From Planctomycetota bacterium (GTDB lineage: Bacteria > Planctomycetota > Planctomycetia > Pirellulales > PNKZ01), in NCBI GenBank assembly GCA_018242585.1, contig JAFEBQ010000003.1:97151-161150 (forward strand): a stretch of DNA of 64,000 bases, given 5' to 3'. This document shows, one piece after another, positions 1 to 8,004 of the stretch; within the stretch, counting starts at the first letter, position 1; each line of letters opens with the position of its first letter. The translations under genes were made by a program, and so were the position numbers. Under the pieces are notes generated by a model. The model did not search any database, was not told the origin of the DNA, and saw only the letters and a list, made by a program, of their open reading frames with translations.

Positions 1-2
1 CC

Positions 3-626
3 GTGCGGCTGAACAATTCGAGCACGCAGGTCTACATGGCCCTGCACCCGGGTGACGCGCTGGACGAAAGCCACGGCGACTTGCTGTTCAGCTCGACCGC
101 GCCGCTGTTCCGAACCGATGCGCTGCTGAGTCGCGACATCACCAGCCGGACCTATTCGTTCTATTATCCGCGCACGCGCCCCGGGACCGATCGCTCGATG
201 ATCGTGTCGAGCACCAACGCGCGGTTCGAGGATTGGGCCCACCTGGACGAAGTCGCTTACGCCGCCTCGAAGCAGGATTTGATCGACGGCACGATCGCGG
301 CCCTGGAACGATACATTCCCGACGTTCGCACGCGGCTGGCCTACACCGAAGCGTCGACGCCGCGGACCTTCGAGCACTACACGCGCCACCAGCGCGGCGC
401 CAGCTTTGGCACCAAGTTCGAAGGGCTGGCCGTCAGCCGGGCTCTGCCCGAGCAGGTTCGCGGTCTGTACCACGCGGGGAGCGTGGGGATCATCATGTCG
501 GGTTGGCTCGGTGCGGTGAACTACGGAGTGATCGTCTCGAACGAAGTTGACAGCTACCTGCTCAAGAGCGCGACCGCCGCGGGGGCGAACTCGGCGTCGG
601 CCTCATCCACGGTGGCGGCGTCATGA
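3..626 (+). CDS. CrtI/phytoene-desaturase-like FAD oxidoreductase, C-terminal part
   Basis: The gene runs in from before the window, so only about the last 207 residues are visible. The C-terminal stretch contains the pattern [20 protein letters not shown], the C-terminal FAD-binding signature of CrtI/phytoene-desaturase and carotene-isomerase-like amine-oxidase-fold proteins. Members of this superfamily desaturate, saturate or isomerise polyene lipids using FAD, usually at the membrane. The stop overlaps the next start by 4 bp (ATGA), so it is translationally coupled to the FabZ-like dehydratase, which suggests an acyl or polyene substrate rather than a standard carotenoid pathway. The Ala/Ser-rich tail (about the last 20 residues) looks unstructured. 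The substrate cannot be read from this fragment. Confidence 0.75.
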   Translation: MRLNNSSTQVYMALHPGDALDESHGDLLFSSTAPLFRTDALLSRDITSRTYSFYYPRTRPGTDRSMIVSSTNARFEDWAHLDEVAYAASKQDLIDGTIAALERYIPDVRTRLAYTEASTPRTFEHYTRHQRGASFGTKFEGLAVSRALPEQVRGLYHAGSVGIIMSGWLGAVNYGVIVSNEVDSYLLKSATAAGANSASASSTVAAS

Positions 627-1048
627 GCCGCGACGCGATCCTGGCCGCCATCCCGCACCGGCCGCCGATGCTGCTGTTGGACGAAATCGTCGAACAAAGT
701 GACGACCGCATCGTCTGCCGTAAACACTTCTCAGGGGAAGAAGACTTCTTTGCCGGGCATTACCCGCAGTTTCCCTTGGTGCCGGGAGTGCTGTTGTGCG
801 AGGCGGCCATGCAAGCCGGAGCGGTGCTACTATCGAAGCTGGTCGCCGGCAAGGCGGGCGTACCGGTGGCCACGCGGATGAACGACGTCCGGTTCAAGCA
901 GATGGTCCGCCCGGGCGATACGATTGACATCGAAGTCAAGCTGACCGAGCGGTTGGCCGAGGCGTACTTCCTGCAAGCCACGGTGCGCACGGCCGGCAAG
1001 CTGGCCGTGAGGTTCGACTTCGCATGCATGCTGGTCCCGCCCGGCTGA
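623..1048 (+). CDS. FabZ-like 3-hydroxyacyl-ACP dehydratase
   Basis: The 141-residue length and single hot-dog domain fit the FabZ family, which dehydrates 3-hydroxyacyl-ACP to trans-2-enoyl-ACP. The catalytic pattern is visible: His46 in [14 protein letters not shown] and Glu60 in LLCEAAMQ on the central helix. The start overlaps the upstream stop by 4 bp, so it is translated in an operon with a CrtI-like oxidoreductase, and a FabI-like reductase follows 185 bp downstream. The pairing with a CrtI-like enzyme suggests a specialised acyl chain pathway rather than housekeeping FabZ, which in many bacteria sits with lpxA/lpxD. That role is inference; the dehydratase assignment is firm. Confidence 0.85.
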   Translation: MSRDAILAAIPHRPPMLLLDEIVEQSDDRIVCRKHFSGEEDFFAGHYPQFPLVPGVLLCEAAMQAGAVLLSKLVAGKAGVPVATRMNDVRFKQMVRPGDTIDIEVKLTERLAEAYFLQATVRTAGKLAVRFDFACMLVPPG

Positions 1049-1056
1049 CGGTATTT

Positions 1057-1216
1057 GCCACGGAGACACTGAGACACGGAGTGAAGCACGGAGAGTAGAG
1101 CAAGAAAGGAAATGCGAGGGTTTCAATTGTCCTGTCGCTTGTCTTCAATTAAGCATTTCGCATTAAGCATTTGATTTCCTCCGTGCTCCCCTCCGTGTCT
1201 CAGTGCCTCTGTGGCT
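1057..1216. repeat. Inverted repeat of CACGGAG-word family (family a)
   Basis: The left arm (1057-1094) is a degenerate run of CACGGAG/CACTGAG words after GCCACGGAG. The right arm (1176-1216) is its approximate reverse complement and ends in CTGTGGCT. The pair encloses an AT-richer centre with repeated AAGCATTT words. It could fold as a long imperfect hairpin in the fabZ-fabI spacer. The same family recurs near 10100, 10811, 32791, 36311 and 63786. Confidence 0.8.
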
Positions 1217-1233
1217 AAGCATTTAAGGTTCGC

Positions 1234-2043
1234 ATGACCGACTTTCTGCAACTGGCCGACAAAACGATGCTGGTCTTTGGCCTGGCCAATCGCAAGAGCG
1301 TGGCCTGGCACGTGGGGCGCGTGTTGCGCGAGGCCGGGGCCACGGTCGTCCACGTCGTCCGCACGCCCGAGCGCAAGCAAGAAGTCGCCAAGCTCGTCGA
1401 CGGGGCCGACGTGTTCGTCTGCGACGTCGAGTTTCCCGAGCAGCTTGCCCGCGTGCGCGAAGAGATCGCCGCCAAGCATCCTAAACTGCACGGTATTGTC
1501 CACTCGATTGCCTTTGCCGATTATCCGCCGGGGGGCCCGCGGCCGTTTCACGAGACCGACAAGGGAGCGTTCCTCAGGGCGGTCGACATCTCGTGCTATT
1601 CGCTGCTGGCGATTGCCCGCGAGTTTCAGTCGCTGTTGGACCCCGACGGGTCGGTGGTGACGATTTCGATTTCGACCACGCGGATGGCGTCGGAAAACTA
1701 CGGCTTCATGGCCCCGGTCAAGGCGGCTCTCGATTCGTCGTTGGCCTTCCTGGCCAAATCGTTCAGCCAGTTCTCGCGCGTCCGGTTCAACGCCGTCGCC
1801 CCGGGCTTGCTGAAGACCAGCGCTTCGGCTGGCATTCCCGGGTACGTCGATTCGTACCTGTTCGCCGAGCAGGCCACCTTGCGCCGCGCCGCGGTCAAGA
1901 CCGAAGAAGTGGCGTCCGCCGTGGCGTTCCTACTCAGCCCGCGGTCGAGCGGCATCAACGCCCAGCAGTTGGTCATCGACGCCGGCATGTCGGTGAACTA
2001 CTTCGACCGCGAGATCGTCACGCGCGTCGTCGGCGACAAGTAG
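1234..2043 (+). CDS. fabI: FabI-like enoyl-ACP reductase (SDR)
   Basis: This 269-residue protein is a short-chain dehydrogenase of the FabI class, which reduces trans-2-enoyl-ACP with NAD(P)H. The nucleotide loop is [11 protein letters not shown] (15-25), matching the FabI form rather than the general SDR GxxxGxG. Tyr156 and Lys163 (NYGFMAPVK) fall at exactly the E. coli FabI positions. The second active-site tyrosine (E. coli Tyr146, in a SYLGAE-type segment) is absent: the stretch reads [10 protein letters not shown]. This suggests a divergent substrate pocket. With the upstream dehydratase and CrtI-like oxidoreductase it forms a small acyl-modifying set. It could be the housekeeping FabI, but the altered motif and neighbours argue for a specialised paralogue. 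Confidence 0.8.
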   Translation: MTDFLQLADKTMLVFGLANRKSVAWHVGRVLREAGATVVHVVRTPERKQEVAKLVDGADVFVCDVEFPEQLARVREEIAAKHPKLHGIVHSIAFADYPPGGPRPFHETDKGAFLRAVDISCYSLLAIAREFQSLLDPDGSVVTISISTTRMASENYGFMAPVKAALDSSLAFLAKSFSQFSRVRFNAVAPGLLKTSASAGIPGYVDSYLFAEQATLRRAAVKTEEVASAVAFLLSPRSSGINAQQLVIDAGMSVNYFDREIVTRVVGDK

Positions 2044-2060
2044 ACTTAAGCGGGCAAGTT

Positions 2061-2231
2061 TTGAACCGCAAAGACGCAAAGGTCGCCAAGGAAGACCAGA
2101 AGAATTGAATCGCAGAGGACGCTGAGCAGCGCAGAGAAAAGAACGGAAGTAACGATCTCCGCGCCTCCCTGCGTGCTCTGCGATTCAAGCTGCCTTCTGT
2201 ATTATCTTTGCGTCCTTCGCGTCTTTGCGGT
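2061..2231. repeat. Nested inverted repeats (families b and d)
   Basis: The outer arms are AACCGCAAAGACGCAAAGG-type words (2063-2093) and their reverse complement (2206-2231). Nested inside is a second pair built on AATCGCAGAGGACGCTGAG (2107-2137), with its complement ending at 2188. Together they fill most of the spacer between fabI and the Rid-domain gene and could form a nested long hairpin. Outer-family arms recur at 33905-34069, 10234-10265 and 63934-63964. Confidence 0.8.
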
Positions 2232-2330
2232 GAAAAGGTATTAATTGCTTGCCAGCCGCGCACCTGATTGGCCACAATTGCCATCTCTTTCCTGCCGTTG
2301 ATCTCCTGCCGAACCGCTGGGAACCTCACC

Positions 2331-3572
2331 ATGAGTCGCCGCCTGGATCGCCTGGCTCTGTTGGTCGTCGTCGTGTTGCTCGTTCCGGCGTGGAGCTGGG
2401 CGCAGCAGCCGGTCACGCAGCTCGAATACATCGGCTCCGACGCCGCCACTGGCAGCTCGCAAGCCGTCGTGGTCGGGCCGGCCAATCTGCTGCACACCAC
2501 GCAACTGTTCGCGCTCGAACCGCAAGGGTCGGTCGTCGGCCGCACGGCCACCGAGCAAGCCCACAAGGTCTTCGACCTGCTGGCCACGGTGCTGCAGAAC
2601 TCGGGCAGCGATATGAGCGCGATCGTCAAGTTGAACGTCTGTGCGACCAGCGATGCCGCCGCCGCCGAAGCCCGCGCCGTGATGGCTGCACGCTTCTCTG
2701 GCGGCAACAAGCCGGCCGTGACGTTTGCCGTGGGCAAGCTGGCCCATGCCGACGCGCTGGTTGCGGCCGACGCCGTGGCGGTCACGTCGATCAAGGCTGT
2801 GCCGGGCCAGGCGCTGCGCGAGCGTGTGGCCGTCGTCCCTTCCCCGCCGAGCGGACTGGGGGGCGCGCACGTCGGCGTGCTGCCCGCCGGTCCCAAGGTT
2901 TATGTTTCGGGCGACGCCAAGCCGGGGGACATGTCCGAAGCCACGGCCGCCACACTGGCCAGTCTGGACAACACGCTCAAGGAACTCGGGCTGACTCGCG
3001 AATCGGTCGTGCAGTTGAAGTGCTTTTTGCAGCCCATCTCGGCCGCCCCGTTGGCCGAAGCCGAGATCGTGAAGTTCTTCGGCGGTCGGCCCACGCCGGT
3101 GGTGTACGTCGAATGGACGATGGCCGGCCCGATCGAAATCGAGCTGATCGCCACGCCGCCCCTGTCGAGCGCCGCGGCCGGATTGCCCAAGAGCGAGTCG
3201 GTGGCGTTCTTCACACCCTCGGGCGTCAAGGCGTCGCCGGTCTTCAGCCGCGTGGCTTGTCTGAACAGCAGCCAGACGATGTACATCTCGGGCCTGCACA
3301 GCAACACGGCCGGCGACGGGGCCCACGAAGTGCGCGAGGTGTTCCAGCACCTGCAAAAGCTGTTGGCGCTCGGCGGCAGCGATCTGCGCCATCTGGTCAA
3401 AGCGACGTACTATGTGACCAGCGACGACACGAGCAAGCAGCTCAACGCGCTGCGCCCCGAGTATTACGATCCGGCTCGGCCGCCGGCGGCCAGCAAGGCG
3501 TCGATCGCCGCCACCGGCGCGCCGGGGCGCGCGTTGACCGTCGATATGATCGCCGCGCCACCGAAGCGCTAA
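2331..3572 (+). CDS. Secreted triple-Rid-domain (YjgF/UK114-like) protein
   Basis: The chosen start at 2331 gives a clean signal peptide: MSRR, then a hydrophobic run LALLVVVVLLVPAWSWA and a cleavage site before QQPV. The 413-residue product contains three consecutive segments resembling the Rid fold. The clearest signs are KVYVSGDAKPGD with VVQLKCFL in the middle, and TMYISGLHS with LVKATYYV and ALTVDMIA at the end. Single-domain Rid proteins deaminate enamine/imine intermediates and form trimers, so a single chain with three copies could mimic a trimer. The conserved catalytic arginine of RidA is not obvious, so enzymatic activity is doubtful. Export is also unusual for this family. No operon partner is visible. 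Confidence 0.65.
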   Translation: MSRRLDRLALLVVVVLLVPAWSWAQQPVTQLEYIGSDAATGSSQAVVVGPANLLHTTQLFALEPQGSVVGRTATEQAHKVFDLLATVLQNSGSDMSAIVKLNVCATSDAAAAEARAVMAARFSGGNKPAVTFAVGKLAHADALVAADAVAVTSIKAVPGQALRERVAVVPSPPSGLGGAHVGVLPAGPKVYVSGDAKPGDMSEATAATLASLDNTLKELGLTRESVVQLKCFLQPISAAPLAEAEIVKFFGGRPTPVVYVEWTMAGPIEIELIATPPLSSAAAGLPKSESVAFFTPSGVKASPVFSRVACLNSSQTMYISGLHSNTAGDGAHEVREVFQHLQKLLALGGSDLRHLVKATYYVTSDDTSKQLNALRPEYYDPARPPAASKASIAATGAPGRALTVDMIAAPPKR

Positions 3573-3635
3573 CGCCAGACGGGCCTAATACGTGCGACTT
3601 GCCGACATTTTTATCGAAGTGGGCAGTAACCAACA

Positions 3636-4748
3636 ATGAGCGATGGCATTTTTGTCCTCAACGGCGAGCAACTCGTTGAACTCACGGTTCAGCCTTACGA
3701 AACAGAGGACGATTTTCAGGCGATCCTCGCCAAGCATCCGAATTTGTTGGCCGGCGGCCAGATGAATCGCGCTGAGCCAAGGCGCTGGCTGCTCATTTCG
3801 CGCGAGGTGTCGGTCCCTGGCGAACAGGATGGCGGTGGCCGCTGGTCGCTCGACCACTTGTTTCTCGACCAGGATGCCATTCCCACGCTCGTTGAAGTAA
3901 AGCGCAGCAGTGACACGCGAATTCGCCGTGAAGTCGTGGGCCAATTGCTCGATTACGCGGCCAATGCGGTTGCCTACTGGCCGGTGGAGAAAATGCGTGC
4001 GGAATACGAAACATCGTGTGAAGCGCGCGGTGTTATGCCAGAGCAAGAAATAGAAAGATTCATCGGCCAGGCGGGGACTGTGGACCAGTTCTGGGAACAA
4101 GCGAAAACGAATTTGCAGGCGGGAAAAATCCGCCTGGTTTTTGTCGCCGATATCATCCCGCCCGAGCTACAGCGGATTGTCGAATTCTTAAACAAGCAGA
4201 TGGACCCCGCCGAGGTGCTGGCGGTCGAGATCAAGCAATACACCGGCCCAGGGCTCAAAACTCTGGTGCCTCGCGTCATTGGGCAAACCATTGAGGCGGG
4301 GCCGCGTGACAAGCGATCTTGGGACGAGACGTCGCTGTTATCGGCCATAGATACTCAATTTGGGACGGGGACACGTAATGCGGCGGCGGCCATCATCCAA
4401 TGGGCAAAGAACGCTGCTTGCGAATTGCGCTGGGGCGAAGGAACGACGTACGGCTCGGTTACCGTCGGCTTCACGCACCGCGATTTTTCCAACGTCTTGT
4501 TCACGCTTTATTCGCTTGGCAGGGTCGCGTTGCGCATGAAACGGCTCAAGCGGGTTGCGCCGTTTGACGCGCCGAGCATGCGACAGGAGCTTTTAGATCG
4601 ACTGGCAAAGATACATGGCGTGTCGATGTCGGGAGACCTGCTTGATGGAGAGCCGGCGTTCGACCTCGCCGCGCTTGAAAGCGGAGCAGCAAGGGAACAG
4701 TTCTTTAGCGTCATGAACTGGTTGCGGGATGAGATTGTCAGGCGATAG
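3636..4748 (+). CDS. PD-(D/E)XK nuclease-like protein, NucS/DUF91-type core
   Basis: A 370-residue soluble protein. Residues about 65-110 contain SLDHLFLDQDAIPTLVEVKR, then RREVVGQLLDYAANA. This D-x(n)-EVK pattern followed by a Q-x(2)-DYA helix is typical of PD-(D/E)XK folds, as in NucS/DUF91-like and restriction-endonuclease-like proteins that recognise DNA ends or foreign DNA. The C-terminal 170 residues (including RWGEGTTYGSVTVGF) are not recognised. The gene stands alone between repeat-rich spacers, has a somewhat less GC-biased sequence than its neighbours, and shows no methyltransferase or helicase partner. A solitary accessory or defence nuclease is plausible but is inference only. Confidence 0.55.
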   Translation: MSDGIFVLNGEQLVELTVQPYETEDDFQAILAKHPNLLAGGQMNRAEPRRWLLISREVSVPGEQDGGGRWSLDHLFLDQDAIPTLVEVKRSSDTRIRREVVGQLLDYAANAVAYWPVEKMRAEYETSCEARGVMPEQEIERFIGQAGTVDQFWEQAKTNLQAGKIRLVFVADIIPPELQRIVEFLNKQMDPAEVLAVEIKQYTGPGLKTLVPRVIGQTIEAGPRDKRSWDETSLLSAIDTQFGTGTRNAAAAIIQWAKNAACELRWGEGTTYGSVTVGFTHRDFSNVLFTLYSLGRVALRMKRLKRVAPFDAPSMRQELLDRLAKIHGVSMSGDLLDGEPAFDLAALESGAAREQFFSVMNWLRDEIVRR

Positions 4749-4876
4749 GTCGCCTCGTAGTTCCGATTTGCATCACTCTCCGCCGCTGGCCTTGGCCGAC
4801 TGCGCTCCTTACAATGCGCCACATCTCATAGGCGCATTCGTCGGCCGACTCATCTTTTGCGGCAAGGAGTGATACG

Positions 4877-5470
4877 ATGGCCAAGCTGATGTCCGATGAC
4901 GGGCTGAATCTGATCTTTCGCGACGCGCGGACCCATTTCCATTGGCTCGACAAGCCGGTCGACGACGAGCTGCTGAAGCAAGTTTACGAGCTGGCCAAGT
5001 TCGGCCCCACGTCGGCCAACATGAGCCCCATGCGCCTGGTATTCGTCAAATCGGCGGCGGCCAAGGCCGAGCTCAAGCCGGCCCTCGATCCCGGCAACGT
5101 CGACAAGACGATGGCGGCGCCGGTCACGGCCATTGTCGGCATGGACCTGCGCTTCTACCAGTTGCTGCCCAAGCTGTTTCCGCACGCCGACGCCCGGTCC
5201 TGGTTCAAGGACTTGCCTGAGAATGTGCTCGAGACGATGACGCTGCGCAACTCGTCGCTGCAGGGGGCCTATTTGATGCTGGCGGCGCGATCGCTGGGGC
5301 TCGATTGCGGGCCGATGTCCGGGTTCAACAACGCGGCGGTTGACGCGGCGTTCTTCGCCGGCACGACGGTCAAGTCGAACTTCCTCTGCAACCTGGGCTA
5401 CGGCGACGCTGCGAAGCTCTATCCGCGCAGCCCGCGATTGGAATTCAACGAAGCTTGCCAGATCGTGTGA
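4877..5470 (+). CDS. rutE: RutE-like nitroreductase (malonic semialdehyde reductase type)
   Basis: The 197-residue protein matches the RutE/HadB branch of the FMN nitroreductase family along its length. Landmarks are FRDARTH near the N-terminus, [13 protein letters not shown] (FMN phosphate site), [10 protein letters not shown], and [13 protein letters not shown] with [12 protein letters not shown] near the C-terminus. In E. coli RutE reduces malonic semialdehyde to 3-hydroxypropionate in pyrimidine catabolism. No other rut genes lie nearby: the neighbours are a PD-(D/E)XK-like gene and a RAYT element. The physiological substrate here is therefore uncertain, although orthology at the sequence level is convincing. 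A GGCAAGGAG-like ribosome-binding site ends about 8 bp before the ATG. Confidence 0.8.
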   Translation: MAKLMSDDGLNLIFRDARTHFHWLDKPVDDELLKQVYELAKFGPTSANMSPMRLVFVKSAAAKAELKPALDPGNVDKTMAAPVTAIVGMDLRFYQLLPKLFPHADARSWFKDLPENVLETMTLRNSSLQGAYLMLAARSLGLDCGPMSGFNNAAVDAAFFAGTTVKSNFLCNLGYGDAAKLYPRSPRLEFNEACQIV

Positions 5471-5660
5471 CGCCGCCGGGCGATCACGCGCGGGGGGATT
5501 TAACCACGATGACACGACGAAGATGCGCCACAACGAGGGCGAGAGCGACCACGTCGTTGGGGCAGGGGTTGAAGTGCTAGGGCCAAACCGCCTGCGTCTA
5601 TGATTTGACGTCGCCATTGTGTTCAGCCCAGCACGCTGTTTGGGTTTAGCGCAAGTTGCA

Positions 5661-6302
5661 GGGCCAAAGGCCCGACCCCATACCAGCCTGGGGCAACGCC
5701 CCAGGTATGCGTCGCGCCACAATGCCCAAGGGCTGAAAGCCTGCCCCAACCTAATCCCAGGCATAGCGTTCATCGAAATCGACGCCATATTTGGTCAACA
5801 AGGCGCGGAATTCGTCCTGGAATGATCGCGTGCGATGATGTTCTGCTTGGTTGTCGATGTAAGCGACCAGCGCGTCAACGTCCTTGGGCGAAACCGAAAA
5901 CGCGGCATAGCCGCGCTGCCAGGCGAACGCGCCCAACGAGGCGTCTTGCTCCTTAACCCACTTCGATGAAGCGGTTTTCACCTCTTCTACCACGTCGGCA
6001 ATCGTCTCGGTGCGCGACAGCCGGATTGCCAGGTGAACATGGTCAGCGGTCCCGCCGACGCGAAAACATTCGCAACCCTTGTTGCGGGTGACGCTGGCAA
6101 GGTAGGCGTGGAGGTTCGGCAGCCATTCCGTGCTGAGCCAAGTCTTGCGGCCATGCGTGCTGAAGATCAGATGCACGACTACCAGGCTCAGCGATTGTGG
6201 CACGTCAACAGTCCGATGGGGCGGGCTTTCAGCCCTTGGAATTAAATGCGCCATCGTACCTGGGCCGTTGGCCCAGGCTGGTATGGTGCGCACCTTTGGT
6301 GC
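5661..6302. mobile_element. RAYT element with bipartite inverted hairpin ends
   Basis: The left end has two blocks: a CCAAAGGCCC...CCATACCAGCCTGGGGC block (5664-5705) and an AAGGGCTGAAAGCCTGCCCC block (about 5729-5748). The right end has the same two blocks inverted: GGGCGGGCTTTCAGCCCTT (about 6219-6237), then a CCTGGGCCGTTGGCCCAGGC...GGTATGG...CCTTTGG block (6259-6299). They enclose the transposase gene at 5751-6203. The arrangement fits a REP-type tyrosine-transposase unit whose imperfect ends are each hairpins. A gene-less derivative with the same blocks lies at 12804-13003. Confidence 0.75.
5751..6203 (-). CDS. IS200-like/REP-associated tyrosine transposase (RAYT)
   Basis: The GTG at 6203 gives a 150-residue protein beginning MPQSLSLVVVHLIFSTHGRK, the standard start of the IS200-like Y1 transposase group. 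Upstream in-frame codons are not family-like. The HUH motif is visible as ADHVHLAIRL (metal-binding His-x-His). The C-terminal helix carries YIDNQAEHH, whose Tyr is the expected nucleophile, followed by a typical family ending, LLTKYGVDFDERYAWD. The domain looks intact. It would cut and rejoin single-stranded hairpin DNA. The flanking inverted hairpins and a gene-less copy elsewhere support a REP-mobilising role. This is the only gene in the element. Confidence 0.85.
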   Translation of the reverse strand: MPQSLSLVVVHLIFSTHGRKTWLSTEWLPNLHAYLASVTRNKGCECFRVGGTADHVHLAIRLSRTETIADVVEEVKTASSKWVKEQDASLGAFAWQRGYAAFSVSPKDVDALVAYIDNQAEHHRTRSFQDEFRALLTKYGVDFDERYAWD

Positions 6303-6359
6303 TTGAAAATGCCATCGCGGCAAGCACAAAGCGATCGTTAACGACTTGATGAACTAAGG

Positions 6360-6581
6360 TCATCGCCGCAGCCACCAGCCCATGCCACCAATGATCGCCG
6401 CAATCGGCCCGAAATAGAATGCCAGATTGAACAGCGCGAGAACCCACATGTCCGAGAGGTAATCGCTGTAAAACGGTGGCTCGTAAAACACCATGCCTCC
6501 AATACCAACAACTGACGCTACAAGACCGGACAAGCATACAGCTTTCCATGTTGCACTCTTGCTCTTTTCTGAACTCGTCAT
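6360..6581 (-). CDS. Small two-helix membrane protein, unknown
   Basis: A 73-residue ORF starting at an ATG. It has a short Lys/Ser-rich N-terminus (MTSSEKSKSATWK) and two predicted membrane helices, about 14-33 (VCLSGLVASVVGIGGMVF) and 45-68 (MWVLALFNLAFYFGPIAAII), ending WWLRR. It lies between the RAYT element and a sulfatase gene, both also on the minus strand. No family was recognised. The coherent two-helix topology and basic ends favour a real gene, but it could be spurious. Confidence 0.45.
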   Translation of the reverse strand: MTSSEKSKSATWKAVCLSGLVASVVGIGGMVFYEPPFYSDYLSDMWVLALFNLAFYFGPIAAIIGGMGWWLRR

Positions 6582-6630
6582 GACGTTGCGGTGATTCGTC
6601 CTTGGGAAAACCCTCGGTTTGCAAAAACCA

Positions 6631-8004
6631 TTACGACTTCGGAATCACGTCGCCGGTGACTTTGCTTTCGTTGTCGCGGGCGGCGGCTTCGCTCAGACGT
6701 TGCTTGAGGTCGCTGACCACGTCGGGATACTGGTCCGCGACGTTCTTCGTCTCGCTCAGATCGTCCGCCAGATTGAACAACTCGACGTTTCCCTTGGCCG
6801 AGACGATCAGCTTCCACTCTCCGCGACGGACACATTGCTCGCGGTAGCGCACGCCGGCGTTGTACAACGTGCGCGGCTCGGCCAGCGCCTTGACCTCGCC
6901 CGACAGCACCGGCCACAGGTTCGCGCCATCCCAGCGCAGATCGCTCGGCGCTTCATACCCGACTAGGGCCGCCAGCGTGGCGAACCAATCGGAGCAGTGC
7001 ATCGGCTCGGTAATCGTGCCAGGCTGTAAATGCTCGGGCCACGTCACCAGCGTCGGCGAGCGGATGCCCCCTTCGTACAGTTCGGTCTTGAAGCCGCGCA
7101 GCGGCGTGTTGCTGCTGGCAATCGTCAACTCGGGAAAGGTGCCCTTGTAGCCGCCGTGATTGGGATGAGGACTGTGTCCGCCGTTGTCGCTGCAAAAGAT
7201 CACAATCGTGTTCAAACGCTGGCCGGTTCGATCGAGCGTGGCCAGGATCTTGCCAACCGATTCATCCATATGCGTGCAATCGGCCGCCAACATCCGTCGC
7301 CCCGGGTCGCTGATCTGGGAGTTCTGGTCGATGTACTTGGCCTCTTCGTCGATGGGAATATGGACCGCGGTGAACGGCACGTACAGGAAGAACGGCGCGG
7401 TGTGCTTCCGTTCGAGGAAGTCGATCGCTTCGCGTGTGAACAGATCGGTGATGTGCCCTTTCTCGTCGATCGGCGCGCCGTTGCGATGCAGCGTGTTGAC
7501 GTACGGGCCTTCCTTGTAGCGGTGATCGTACGGCGACACGCCGCCGGCCAGCACGCCATAGGCGTAATCAAACCCAAACTTGTTCGGCCCCCACTCAGGC
7601 AGCGAGCCCAAGTGCCACTTGCCGGTGATGGCCGTCGTGTAGCCCACCGTTTTCAAAGCGGCTGGCAAAGTCACGGTGTCGAACGGAAAGGCGCGTTCGT
7701 TCTGCGCGCCGGTCACGCCATAGCGACTGGCGTAGCGCCCGCTCAACAGCGCGGCCCGCGTCGGGCTGCACATCGGGTGGACATAATGCGCTTCAAGCTT
7801 CAGACTCTGCTTTGACAATTCGTCGAGCGCAGGCATCTTGAAGTCGCTGCCATGCCAGGGGACATCGTGCCAACCCAAGTCGTCGGCCAGAATGAACACA
7901 ATGTTGGGCCGCTCGGCGGCTGTCATCGCCTGTGGAACGAGCAACAAGATCAGTGCCGCAAATAAGCACGCGAGGGCGCGCGTGGCGTAACGTAACCGTG
8001 TCAT
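6631..8004 (-). CDS. Exported sulfatase, arylsulfatase-B-like
   Basis: The ATG at 8004 gives a signal peptide (MTRLRYATRALACLFAALIL, cleavage after the Ala-rich stretch near residue 30) and a 457-residue mature-type sulfatase. Catalytic Cys79 sits in CSPTR, the C-x-P-x-R signature converted to formylglycine by a sulfatase-modifying enzyme, and is preceded by the calcium-binding pair in FILADDLGW. The ITGKWHLG and CSDNGGHS motifs complete the S1 alkaline-phosphatase-fold active site. The combination DDLGWHDVPWHGS...GRYASRYG resembles N-acetylgalactosamine-4-sulfatases, so sulfated polysaccharide breakdown is likely. A second sulfatase is divergently oriented 511 bp away. An upstream extension to 8178 would bury the signal peptide and is rejected. 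Confidence 0.88.
   Translation of the reverse strand: MTRLRYATRALACLFAALILLLVPQAMTAAERPNIVFILADDLGWHDVPWHGSDFKMPALDELSKQSLKLEAHYVHPMCSPTRAALLSGRYASRYGVTGAQNERAFPFDTVTLPAALKTVGYTTAITGKWHLGSLPEWGPNKFGFDYAYGVLAGGVSPYDHRYKEGPYVNTLHRNGAPIDEKGHITDLFTREAIDFLERKHTAPFFLYVPFTAVHIPIDEEAKYIDQNSQISDPGRRMLAADCTHMDESVGKILATLDRTGQRLNTIVIFCSDNGGHSPHPNHGGYKGTFPELTIASSNTPLRGFKTELYEGGIRSPTLVTWPEHLQPGTITEPMHCSDWFATLAALVGYEAPSDLRWDGANLWPVLSGEVKALAEPRTLYNAGVRYREQCVRRGEWKLIVSAKGNVELFNLADDLSETKNVADQYPDVVSDLKQRLSEAAARDNESKVTGDVIPKS

Noticed and set aside
2061..2231. CRISPR-like appearance of repeated short words
   Set aside because: Words are 6-9 bp, degenerate and arranged as inverted arms, with no constant 24-40-bp repeat, no regular spacer and no cas genes.
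2331..5470. Possible pyrimidine-catabolic (rut) linkage between the Rid-domain gene and rutE
   Set aside because: The Rid protein is secreted and triplicated, unlike RutC; a nuclease-like gene and repeats lie between; no other rut genes are present.
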